Below, piece after piece: positions 1 to 5,055 of a DNA stretch of 5,055 nucleotides. The notes beneath the pieces are model-generated. The model was not told the origin of the DNA, searched no databases, and saw only the letters and a program-made list of their open reading frames with translations. The translations under genes and the position numbers were made by a program. Source of the DNA: Mycolicibacterium porcinum (GTDB taxonomy: Bacteria; Actinomycetota; Actinomycetes; Mycobacteriales; Mycobacteriaceae); NCBI GenBank assembly GCA_001942045.1, contig MSTD01000048.1:34803-39857 (forward strand), read 5' to 3'. How positions within the stretch are numbered: the stretch's first letter is position 1; every line of letters begins with the position of its first letter.

Positions 1-486
1 GAACATCTGCCCGCCCGGGATGAAGATCTCCTTCTGCGTCGGCAGGTCGGCGCCACCGGACTCGACCAGGGAGATCACCGGCAGCCGGTTCTCCATCGCG
101 ATCTGGTTGGCGCGCAGGATCTTCTTGAGGGTCCACGGGTTGCTGGTGCCGCCTTTGACCGTCGGGTCGTTCGCCACGATCAGGCACTCGACACCCTCGA
201 CGGCACCGATACCGCAGACGACGCTGGCGCCGACGGCGAAATCACTGCCCCAGGCCGCCAGCGGGCTCAGCTCCAGGAACGGCGCATCGGGATCGAGCAG
301 CAGCTCAACTCGCTCGCGGGCGGTGAGCTTGCCGCGGCCGTGATGGCGGTCCACATACTTGGGTCCGCCACCGGCCAGGGCCTTGGCGTGCTCGGTCTCG
401 AGTTCGGCCAGCTTGGCGGCCATCACCTCGGCGGCCTCCGCGAACGCGGGGGAGCCGGGATCGACCGCGGATTTGAGAGTGGTCAC
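1..486 (-). CDS. accD2: Acyl-CoA carboxylase carboxyltransferase (beta) subunit, AccD2-like, N-terminal 162 residues (cut by left edge)
   Basis: Carboxyltransferase subunit of a biotin-dependent acyl-CoA carboxylase, which moves a carboxyl group from biotin onto an acyl-CoA in the cytoplasm. Only the first 162 residues are present; mycobacterial AccD2 is about 530 residues. Visible family blocks are GPKYVDRHHGRGKLTARERV (41-60), the FLELSPLAA block (70-78), VANDPTVKGGTSNPWTLKK (104-122) and LVESGGADLP (140-149). These match the methylcrotonyl-/geranyl-CoA carboxylase beta branch better than the acetyl/propionyl-CoA branch. The start is a GTG whose bases overlap the TGA of the upstream dehydrogenase gene (GTGA, 4-base overlap). 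Only a weak GGGG stands 8 bases upstream, so translation probably depends on coupling. A biotin carboxylase/BCCP subunit (accA2-like) should follow beyond the left edge. The substrate cannot be fixed from this fragment. The family is certain; the exact symbol rests on synteny and remembered similarity to Rv0974c. Confidence 0.9.
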   Translation of the reverse strand, partial: MTTLKSAVDPGSPAFAEAAEVMAAKLAELETEHAKALAGGGPKYVDRHHGRGKLTARERVELLLDPDAPFLELSPLAAWGSDFAVGASVVCGIGAVEGVECLIVANDPTVKGGTSNPWTLKKILRANQIAMENRLPVISLVESGGADLPTQKEIFIPGGQMF

Positions 487-1631
487 GACTGGAACCCCAA
501 TGTCTTTGCGGCCAAGGAAGTCAGGATCTCGGTGGTGCCGCCGCCGATTCCCAGGATGCGCATGTCACGGTACTGACGCTCGACCTCGGATTCGGCCATA
601 TAGCCCATCCCGCCGAACAACTGGACGGCCTGGTTGGCCACCCACTCGCCGGTCTCCACCGCCGTGTTCTTGGCGAAGCACACCTCGGTGATCAGATTCT
701 GTTCCCCGGCGAGCTGGCGTTCGACCACGTGGCGCGTGTACACCCGGGCCACGTCGATCCGGCGGGCCATCTCGGCTAGCGTGTTCTGCACCGACTGCCG
801 GGTGATCAGTGGCTTGCCGAAGGTCTCGCGGTTGCGGCACCACTCGACGGTCAGGTCCAGGCAGCGCTGCGCGCTGGCATAGGCCTGCACGGCCAGGCCC
901 ACGCGCTCGGACACGAAGGCCGCGGCGATCTGGAAGAAGCCGGAGTTCTCCGCGCCGATCAGGTTGGCCACCGGGACCCGCACATCGGTGTAGGACAGTT
1001 CGGCGGTATCGCTTGAGCGCCAACCCATCTTGTCGAGCTTGCGGCTGACCTCGAAGCCGGGCGTGCCCTTGTCCACCACGATCAGTGAGACACCGGCCGC
1101 CCCCGGTCCGCCGGTGCGCGACGCGGTGACGACGTAATCGGCGCGCACACCCGAGGTGATGTAGGTCTTGGCACCGTTGAGGATGTAGTCCTCGCCGTCG
1201 CGGGTGGCCTTGGTGGTGAGGTGGCCGACGTCGGAGCCACCGCCCGGTTCGGTGATGGCCAGGGAGCCGATCTTCTCGCCGCGCAGCGTGGGCTTCACAT
1301 ACGTCTCGATCAGCCGCTCGTCGCCCGAGGCGATCATGTGCGGCACCGCGATGCCGCAGGTGAACAGCGAGGCGAACACACCGCCCGGCGCACCTGCGTA
1401 ATGCATTTCCTCACAGATGATCACGGCGTCGGCGCCGTCGCCGCCGCCACCGCCCGCGGACTCGGGGAAGTTGGCCCCGAGCAGCCCGGCCTCGCCGGCC
1501 TTGCGGTGCAGTTCGCGCGGCAACTCGCCGGTCCGCTCCCACTCGGCGGCGTGGGGCAGCACCTCACGCTCGGCGAAACTGCGCACGGTTTTGCGCAATG
1601 CCTCACGCTCGGGCGAAGTCCAGATGCTCAC
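483..1631 (-). CDS. fadE13: Acyl-CoA dehydrogenase, FadE13-like
   Basis: FAD-dependent acyl-CoA dehydrogenase, 382 residues, the usual size for the family. It introduces the alpha-beta double bond into an acyl-CoA. Seen: the flavin-binding block ITEPGGGSD (126-134), NGAKTYITSG (153-162), the ETFGKPL helix (269-275), and the C-terminal signature QLFGGMGYM (337-345) followed by RQYRDMR and IGGGTTEI. The MCAD-type catalytic Glu of the YEGT motif is replaced by Gly (364). A Glu in SERVGLAV (E242) sits where isovaleryl-CoA and long-chain dehydrogenases carry their base, so the enzyme should be active with an IVD-type layout. The start is GTG at 1631: it overlaps the TGA of the upstream AtuA gene and has GGAGG 10 bases upstream. 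An in-frame extension of 15 residues up to 1676 lies inside the upstream gene and does not look like dehydrogenase sequence. The next gene, a carboxyltransferase, implies that the enoyl-CoA product is then carboxylated. A branched-chain or terpenoid acyl-CoA substrate is inferred, not shown. Confidence 0.92.
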   Translation of the reverse strand: MSIWTSPEREALRKTVRSFAEREVLPHAAEWERTGELPRELHRKAGEAGLLGANFPESAGGGGGDGADAVIICEEMHYAGAPGGVFASLFTCGIAVPHMIASGDERLIETYVKPTLRGEKIGSLAITEPGGGSDVGHLTTKATRDGEDYILNGAKTYITSGVRADYVVTASRTGGPGAAGVSLIVVDKGTPGFEVSRKLDKMGWRSSDTAELSYTDVRVPVANLIGAENSGFFQIAAAFVSERVGLAVQAYASAQRCLDLTVEWCRNRETFGKPLITRQSVQNTLAEMARRIDVARVYTRHVVERQLAGEQNLITEVCFAKNTAVETGEWVANQAVQLFGGMGYMAESEVERQYRDMRILGIGGGTTEILTSLAAKTLGFQS

Positions 1632-3325
1632 TTGATGAGTTCCTCCGGGATATCGAGATGACGGCTGCGCAACCATTCGCCCAGCCCTTTGGCCTGCGGA
1701 TCGAACCGGGCTTGATAGGCCACGCCCTGGCCGAGAATGCCTTCGATCACAAAGTTCACGGCCCGCAGATTCGGCAGTACGTGCCGGGTGACCGGCAGAT
1801 CCGCTGTCTCAGGCAGCAATTCACGAAGCTTGTCGACCGTCAGCGTGTGGGCCAGCCAGCGCCACTGCTCATCGGTGCGAACCCAGACGCCGACATTCGC
1901 CGACCCGCCCTTGTCTCCGCTGCGGGCGCCGGCGATGGTGCCCAGGGCGGTGCGCCGGGTCGGGCCGGCCGGAAGCGGCTCGGGCAGATCCGGATCGGAA
2001 ACCGGTTCCAGATCAAGGGTTTCGGTTGCCGGTGCGATACCGACCCGGGTGCCGTCTGCATGCACGGCGATGTGCGGCACCTCGGCAGCGTCGACGTAGC
2101 CGGGGACGAACACGCCGTACACCTGGCCGTCGCCCGGCGGTGCGGTGGTAGTGAAGCCCGGATAGCTCGCCAACGCGAGTTCCACGCCCGCCGAGGAGAA
2201 CTGGCGCCCGACGACGTTGGGATCGGGGTCGCGGACCACGCAGTGGAGCAGCGCGCTGGCGGCCTCTTCGGTATCGGCGTCGGGATGGTCCGTGCGGGCC
2301 AGCGTCCACTCCAGTTCGGCCGGGCGGACTTTGATGCCGGCCTCCAACTGGCTGCGGATGAGCGCCGCCTTGGCCTCGATGTCCAGACCGGTCAGCACGA
2401 ATGTGGCGGCATTGCGGAACCCGCCGATGCTGTTGCACGACACCTTCAGCGTCGGTGGCGGAGCCTCGCCCGTCACCCCGGAGATCCGGACGCGATCGGG
2501 ACCGTCCTGGCTCAACTGCAGCGAGTCCACCCGCAGCGTCACATCGGGATTGGCGTAACGGGCACCGGTGATCTCGTAGAGCAGCTGCGCGGTCACGGTG
2601 CCGACGCTGACCTGCCCACCGGTACCGGCGTGTTTGGTGATCACCGACGAACCGTCGGCGGAGATCTCGGCGATCGGGAAGCCGGGGCGGGCCAGATCTG
2701 CGATTTCAGAGAAGAAGGAGTAGTTGCCGCCGGTGGCCTGGGTGCCGCACTCGATCACGTGACCGGCGACCACCGCCCCGGCGAGTGCGTCGTAGTCGGT
2801 GGTCTTCCAGCCGAAGTGCGCGGCCGCCGGACCCACGATCACCGACGCGTCCGTCACCCGCCCGGTGACGACGACGTCGGCGCCCGAATTGAGACAGTCG
2901 ACGATGCCCCACGCGCCCAGGTAGGCATTCGCGGCCAGGGGCGTACCCAAGCCCAACTCGGATGCGCGGCCGACGAGATCGTCGCCTTCGACGTGGGCGA
3001 CGTTGACGTCGAGGCCCAGGCGCTCGGCCAGGGCGCGGACCGCGGCGGCCAGCCCGGCCGGGTTCAGCCCGCCGGCGTTGGCCACGATCTTGACGCCCTT
3101 GTCCAACGCCAGCCCGAGCGATTGCTCCAGCTGGGTGAGGAACGTCTTGGCGTAGCCGCGGTCAGGGTTCTTGGCCCGGTCGCGCGCCAAGATCAGCATG
3201 GTGAGTTCGGCGAGATAGTCGCCGGTCAGATAGTCCAGCTCACCACCGGTGAGCATGTCGTGCATCGCGGAGAGCCGGTCGCCGTAAAACCCCGAACAGT
3301 TGCCGATCCGTACTACTGGTGGCAC
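1628..3325 (-). CDS. AtuA-family protein (acyclic terpene utilisation AtuA / former DUF1446), Rv0976c-like
   Basis: A 565-residue cytoplasmic protein of the AtuA family. AtuA is needed for citronellol/geraniol breakdown in Pseudomonas, but its reaction is not known. Seen: an N-terminal block [10 protein letters not shown] (8-17), [11 protein letters not shown] (81-91), [13 protein letters not shown] (154-166), [11 protein letters not shown] (192-202), and a separate C-terminal AtuA-like domain marked by [13 protein letters not shown] (467-479). No signal peptide or membrane segment is evident. The start chosen is GTG at 3325, with GGGAG five bases upstream. A TTG at 3361 would add 12 residues with no family character and would fall within the putative operator and at the predicted transcription start. 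It is first in an operon with a dehydrogenase and a carboxyltransferase, the same company AtuA keeps in terpene clusters. The family is secure. The role is inferred: handling of branched acyl-CoA or hydroxyacyl-CoA intermediates. Confidence 0.9.
   Translation of the reverse strand: MPPVVRIGNCSGFYGDRLSAMHDMLTGGELDYLTGDYLAELTMLILARDRAKNPDRGYAKTFLTQLEQSLGLALDKGVKIVANAGGLNPAGLAAAVRALAERLGLDVNVAHVEGDDLVGRASELGLGTPLAANAYLGAWGIVDCLNSGADVVVTGRVTDASVIVGPAAAHFGWKTTDYDALAGAVVAGHVIECGTQATGGNYSFFSEIADLARPGFPIAEISADGSSVITKHAGTGGQVSVGTVTAQLLYEITGARYANPDVTLRVDSLQLSQDGPDRVRISGVTGEAPPPTLKVSCNSIGGFRNAATFVLTGLDIEAKAALIRSQLEAGIKVRPAELEWTLARTDHPDADTEEAASALLHCVVRDPDPNVVGRQFSSAGVELALASYPGFTTTAPPGDGQVYGVFVPGYVDAAEVPHIAVHADGTRVGIAPATETLDLEPVSDPDLPEPLPAGPTRRTALGTIAGARSGDKGGSANVGVWVRTDEQWRWLAHTLTVDKLRELLPETADLPVTRHVLPNLRAVNFVIEGILGQGVAYQARFDPQAKGLGEWLRSRHLDIPEELIK
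1642..1646 (-). promoter_or_regulatory. Ribosome binding site for the fadE13-like gene
   Basis: GGAGG on the minus strand, 10 bases before the GTG at 1631, inside the last codons of the AtuA gene (Pro-Glu-Glu). It supports the GTG start over the upstream in-frame starts. Confidence 0.7.
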
Positions 3326-3330
3326 GCGTA

Positions 3331-3335
3331 CTCCC
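3331..3335 (-). promoter_or_regulatory. Ribosome binding site for the AtuA-family gene
   Basis: GGGAG on the minus strand, five bases before the GTG at 3325. It is the best Shine-Dalgarno match near any candidate start of this gene and decides the choice of start. Confidence 0.65.
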
Positions 3336-3355
3336 GTCAACGCTGAAAGGGACCC

Positions 3356-3371
3356 AACCAACCGGTAGGTT
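3356..3371. promoter_or_regulatory. Candidate repressor operator: 16-bp near-perfect inverted repeat AACCAACCGGTAGGTT
   Basis: The two halves match as inverted repeats at 14 of 16 positions; only the A/A pair beside the central ACCGGT (3360 and 3367) breaks symmetry. It lies 30 bases upstream of the AtuA-family start and covers most of the proposed -10 element of that promoter, which is where a repressor would block transcription. The size and ACC...GGT symmetry are typical of TetR-family operators. No cognate regulator gene is in the window, so the protein that binds is unknown. Confidence 0.5.
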
Positions 3372-3397
3372 AGCGGGTACCGCCGGTCTCACGTCAA
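3367..3397 (-). promoter_or_regulatory. Candidate promoter of the AtuA-fadE13-accD2 operon
   Basis: On the minus strand, TTGACG (3397-3392) and TAACCT (3372-3367) are separated by 19 bases. The -10 fits the TANNNT pattern of mycobacterial housekeeping promoters and the -35 is near consensus; the spacer is slightly long. Transcription would begin near 3360, giving a leader of about 35 bases before the GTG. Predicted only from sequence. Confidence 0.5.
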
Positions 3398-3460
3398 GGG
3401 GTGCTCCCGGGCGAGCCGGCGCGGGTGGGCTGATGTCATCGAAGCAGGAATCCCGACGTT

Positions 3461-3490
3461 TTGGAGCCGACGCAGGTCAACCGTTACTCT
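3461..3490 (+). promoter_or_regulatory. Candidate rpmF promoter
   Basis: TTGGAG (3461-3466) and TACTCT (3485-3490) with an 18-base spacer. The -10 fits TANNNT. Transcription would begin near 3497, leaving an rpmF leader of about 55 bases. No competing -10/-35 pair of similar quality was seen between 3400 and 3540. Confidence 0.5.
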
Positions 3491-3494
3491 GTAG

Positions 3495-3526
3495 GGCAGT
3501 CGTCTGCCGCTGCGATGCGCGCGGCA
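3495..3526 (+). other. rpmF leader: two overlapping, mutually exclusive short hairpins
   Basis: GGCAG (3495-3499) pairs with CTGCC (3504-3508) around a TCGT loop. Alternatively TGCCGC (3505-3510) pairs with GCGGCA (3521-3526) around a 10-base loop. The two stems share bases 3505-3508, so only one can form. Both are short, and in GC-rich DNA may arise by chance. The first would lie at the very 5' end of the predicted transcript. Confidence 0.3.
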
Positions 3527-3537
3527 ACCCCCAAAGC

Positions 3538-3543
3538 AAGGAG
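3538..3543 (+). promoter_or_regulatory. Ribosome binding site for rpmF
   Basis: AAGGAG, nine bases before the ATG at 3553. It directly abuts the other in-frame ATG at 3544, leaving no spacer, so 3553 is the start. Confidence 0.8.
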
Positions 3544-3552
3544 ATGCACGTC

Positions 3553-3726
3553 ATGGCTGTGCCCAAGCGCAGAATGTCGCGCGCGAACACCCGTAGCCGG
3601 CGCGCGCAGTGGAAGGCCGAGGCCACCGGTCTCGTCGGCGTCAATGTCGCCGGTCAGCAGCACAAGGTGCCGCGCCGTCTGCTCAAGGCCGCCCGTCTCG
3701 GCCTGGTCGACCTCGACAAGCGCTAA
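3553..3726 (+). CDS. rpmF: 50S ribosomal protein L32
   Basis: A 57-residue basic protein of the large ribosomal subunit, near the peptidyl transferase region in the family's known structures. It begins [17 protein letters not shown], the usual actinobacterial L32 opening, and ends with [21 protein letters not shown] (split here only by the VAGQQ turn before it). There is no cysteine, so this is a zinc-free form rather than the four-cysteine form found in Bacillus and others. The ATG at 3553 is chosen because AAGGAG stands nine bases upstream; an ATG at 3544 would add three residues (MHV) and leave no spacing. The gene has its own promoter and terminator and appears monocistronic. It is divergent from the catabolic operon and upstream of mprA in the same direction, matching its place next to mprA in M. 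tuberculosis. Confidence 0.97.
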   Translation: MAVPKRRMSRANTRSRRAQWKAEATGLVGVNVAGQQHKVPRRLLKAARLGLVDLDKR

Positions 3727-3740
3727 AACCGCAGAACCTT

Positions 3741-3776
3741 ACAAAAAGCGCTATCACTAGTGATAGCGCTTTTTGT
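3741..3776 (+). terminator. Intrinsic terminator of rpmF: perfect 36-bp palindrome
   Basis: Every base from 3741 to 3776 pairs with its mirror about the centre at 3758/3759. The left arm is ACAAAAAGCGCTATCACT and the right arm its exact complement, ending in TTTTT at 3770-3774 after a GCGC-containing stem. It begins 14 bases after the rpmF stop. The A tract on the left makes it symmetrical, so it could also stop transcription coming from the right. A strong U-tract terminator here isolates rpmF from mprA. Confidence 0.88.
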
Positions 3777-3779
3777 CGT

Positions 3780-3797
3780 GCTCAGGGCTGTTCAGAC
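3780..3797 (+). promoter_or_regulatory. Possible second, degenerate MprA-like direct repeat
   Basis: GCTCAGGG (3780-3787) and GTTCAGAC (3790-3797) share a TCAG core 10 bases apart, beginning four bases after the terminator. The match is partial and the period is 10 rather than the 11 seen in the better box downstream. Weak support. Confidence 0.2.
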
Positions 3798-3830
3798 TCC
3801 ACAAAAACGCTCGGCGAATTTGCGGCGCGC

Positions 3831-3849
3831 CTCTCAGCCCACTCTCAGA
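3831..3849 (+). promoter_or_regulatory. Candidate MprA box upstream of mprA
   Basis: CTCTCAGC and CTCTCAGA are 8-base direct repeats, identical at seven positions and separated by CCA. The layout (8+3+8, 19 bp) is what has been reported for the MprA binding site in M. tuberculosis. It ends 15 bases before the mprA GTG. MprA is known to autoregulate its own operon, so this is most likely its autoregulatory site. No convincing -10 could be assigned between the box and the start. Confidence 0.65.
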
Positions 3850-3864
3850 TAGCGGGTTGAGACT

Positions 3865-4557
3865 GTGCCTGTGCGCATACTTGTCGTTGACGACGATCGC
3901 GCTGTGCGCGAATCCCTGCGCCGGTCGCTTTCCTTCAATGGTTATTCCGTCGAGCTTGCCCAGGATGGGGTCGAAGCCCTCGAAGCGATTGCCAATGACC
4001 GGCCTGACGCTGTGGTTCTGGACGTGATGATGCCGCGGCTCGACGGCCTGGAGGTGTGCCGGCAGCTTCGCAGCACGGGTGACGATCTACCGATCCTGGT
4101 GCTGACGGCCCGCGACTCGGTCTCCGAGCGGGTCGCCGGACTGGACGCCGGGGCAGACGACTACCTGCCCAAGCCGTTCGCGCTCGAGGAACTGCTGGCA
4201 CGGATGCGCGCGTTGCTGCGCCGGACCGTCAGCGACGACGGCGCCGACTCGCAGAAGATGTCGTTCTCGGACCTGACCCTGGATCCGGTCACCCGCGAGG
4301 TGACGCGAGGTCAGCGTCAGATCAGCCTGACCCGCACCGAGTTCTCGCTGCTGGAAATGCTGATCGCCAACCCGCGGCGGGTGCTGACCCGTAGCCGCAT
4401 CCTCGAAGAGGTGTGGGGATTCGACTTCCCCACCTCAGGCAATGCCCTCGAGGTGTACATCGGCTACCTGCGCCGCAAGACCGAGGCCGAAGGCGAGCCC
4501 CGGCTGATCCACACCGTGCGCGGCGTCGGTTACGTGCTGCGCGAAACACCCCCTTGA
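3865..4557 (+). CDS. mprA: Two-component response regulator MprA (OmpR/PhoB family)
   Basis: A 230-residue cytoplasmic DNA-binding response regulator, full length for MprA. The receiver domain covers roughly residues 3-118, with the acidic pair D9/D10 in ILVVDDD, phosphoacceptor D53 in [13 protein letters not shown]81 in VLTARD, Y100 and K103 in YLPKPF. The winged-helix domain covers roughly 132-228, with the transactivation loop near [12 protein letters not shown] (181-192), recognition helix around [13 protein letters not shown] (193-205) and wing TVRGVGYVL (217-225). The family is phosphorylated by MprB and in M. tuberculosis controls envelope-stress genes including sigE and sigB, and its own operon. 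The start is GTG at 3865, preceded only by a weak purine stretch; the protein then opens like known MprA. A GTG at 3871 would drop two residues. mprB follows after four bases. All key residues are intact. Confidence 0.97.
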   Translation: MPVRILVVDDDRAVRESLRRSLSFNGYSVELAQDGVEALEAIANDRPDAVVLDVMMPRLDGLEVCRQLRSTGDDLPILVLTARDSVSERVAGLDAGADDYLPKPFALEELLARMRALLRRTVSDDGADSQKMSFSDLTLDPVTREVTRGQRQISLTRTEFSLLEMLIANPRRVLTRSRILEEVWGFDFPTSGNALEVYIGYLRRKTEAEGEPRLIHTVRGVGYVLRETPP

Positions 4558-4561
4558 TTTG

Positions 4562-5055
4562 ATGGCGCTCAACGCGAACACCTGGCGGACGGCCAACTTA
4601 CGAAACACCAGCTCACTGTCGCTGCGCTGGCGCGTGATGATGCTCGCGATGTCGATGGTGGCCATGGTGGTCGTGCTGATGGCCGTCGCGGTCTACGCCG
4701 TGGTCTCCCGTGCCCTGTACGACGACCTGGACAACCAGCTGCACAGCCGGGCCCGGCTGCTCATCGAGAGCGGATCGTTGGCCGCCGATCCCGGCAAGGC
4801 GATCGAAGGCACCGCGTACTCGGACGTCAACGCGATGCTGGTGATCCCGGGCCGGTCGATCTACACGGCCAACCAGCAGGGCCAGATGCTGCCGCTGGGT
4901 AAGCCCGAGAAGGACGTCATCTCCGGCGAACTGCTGATGTCCCTGCGTACCGCCAACCACCAGCGGGTGCTCGCGGTGCACCTGGCCAACGGCAGTTCCC
5001 TGCTGATCTCCAAGAGCCTGGCCCCCACTGTCCAAGTGCTCAGACGGCTGAGCAC
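4562..5055 (+). CDS. mprB: Sensor histidine kinase MprB, N-terminal 164 residues (cut by right edge)
   Basis: Membrane sensor kinase partner of MprA. The fragment shows a short cytoplasmic tail ending in the conserved SLSLRWRVM block (18-26), one transmembrane segment (about residues 25-49, rich in M, V and A), and the start of the extracytoplasmic sensor domain. That domain includes SGSLAADPGKAIEGTAYSDV (70-89) and NGSSLLISKSL (143-153), both strongly like M. tuberculosis MprB. The second membrane segment, HAMP, dimerisation/phosphoacceptor and ATPase domains lie beyond the edge. In M. tuberculosis the sensor domain has been reported to bind the chaperone DnaK. The ATG at 4562 follows the mprA stop by four bases with no clear Shine-Dalgarno, so it is probably translated by coupling. 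A TTG at 4559 is an in-frame alternative. The first 15 residues are not conserved in the orthologues I recall, so the exact start is less sure. Confidence 0.94.
   Translation, partial: MALNANTWRTANLRNTSSLSLRWRVMMLAMSMVAMVVVLMAVAVYAVVSRALYDDLDNQLHSRARLLIESGSLAADPGKAIEGTAYSDVNAMLVIPGRSIYTANQQGQMLPLGKPEKDVISGELLMSLRTANHQRVLAVHLANGSSLLISKSLAPTVQVLRRLS

Noticed and set aside
20..691. Plus-strand open frames opposite accD2 and the 3' part of the fadE13-like gene
   Set aside because: The translations show no domain character and are antisense to two well-supported coding sequences.
1632..1676. Fifteen-residue N-terminal extension of the dehydrogenase
   Set aside because: It lies wholly in the coding end of the AtuA gene, carries no dehydrogenase-like residues, and the GTG at 1631 has a good GGAGG site.
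1598..3346. Long open frame on the plus strand (582 codons) opposite the AtuA-family gene
   Set aside because: It mirrors the AtuA gene almost exactly; its translation is low-complexity and rich in R, G and H with no family character, as expected from an antisense frame in GC-rich DNA. The minus-strand product has clear motifs, a ribosome binding site and operon overlaps.
3319..3552. In-frame upstream extension of rpmF
   Set aside because: The extension runs through the divergent promoter region and has no L32-like sequence; the AAGGAG spacing and the family's MAVPKRR opening fix the start at 3553.
3751..3766. CTATCA...TGATAG resembling a tet operator
   Set aside because: The half-sites are four bases apart rather than one as in tetO, and the sequence is fully explained as the stem of a terminator.
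4613..5055. Minus-strand open frames opposite mprB
   Set aside because: The translations are His/Gln/Asp/Val-rich low-complexity shadows; the plus strand encodes a clear MprB N-terminus with a membrane segment.

Overview
The window is GC-rich and closely resembles the mycobacterial mprA-mprB chromosomal neighbourhood. The MprA and RpmF proteins read as mycobacterial orthologues along their whole length. A fast-growing or other non-tuberculous Mycobacterium (Mycolicibacterium-like) is the likeliest source. This is recognition from memory of the families, not a database search.

Minus strand, bases 1-3325: a three-gene catabolic operon read from right to left. It encodes an AtuA-family protein (Rv0976c-like), an acyl-CoA dehydrogenase (fadE13-like) and the N-terminal part of an acyl-CoA carboxylase carboxyltransferase subunit (accD2-like), which runs off the left edge. 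Both junctions are 4-base GTGA overlaps, so the genes are probably translationally coupled. A candidate promoter (TTGACG, 19 bases, TAACCT) lies upstream, and a near-perfect 16-bp palindrome covers its -10 element, which suggests a repressed operon. The AtuA, dehydrogenase and carboxylase combination is the logic of leucine/isovalerate and acyclic-terpene degradation: oxidise a branched acyl-CoA, then carboxylate the enoyl-CoA.

Intergenic 3326-3552: divergent promoters for the catabolic operon (minus) and rpmF (plus), plus a short rpmF leader that can form two mutually exclusive hairpins.

Plus strand, 3553-3776: rpmF (ribosomal protein L32, a 57-residue form with no cysteines), closed 14 bases after its stop by a perfect 36-bp palindrome ending in a T tract, an intrinsic terminator.

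Plus strand, 3777-5055: an 88-base regulatory gap carrying a 19-bp direct repeat that fits the MprA box, then mprA (OmpR-family response regulator) and the beginning of mprB (membrane sensor kinase), which is cut by the right edge. The repeat lies 15 bases upstream of the mprA start, consistent with autoregulation of the envelope-stress system.

Most of the window is conserved, recognisable chromosome. The least understood parts are the AtuA protein and its putative operator. No mobile elements, tRNA or rRNA genes, CRISPR arrays or phage genes were seen.
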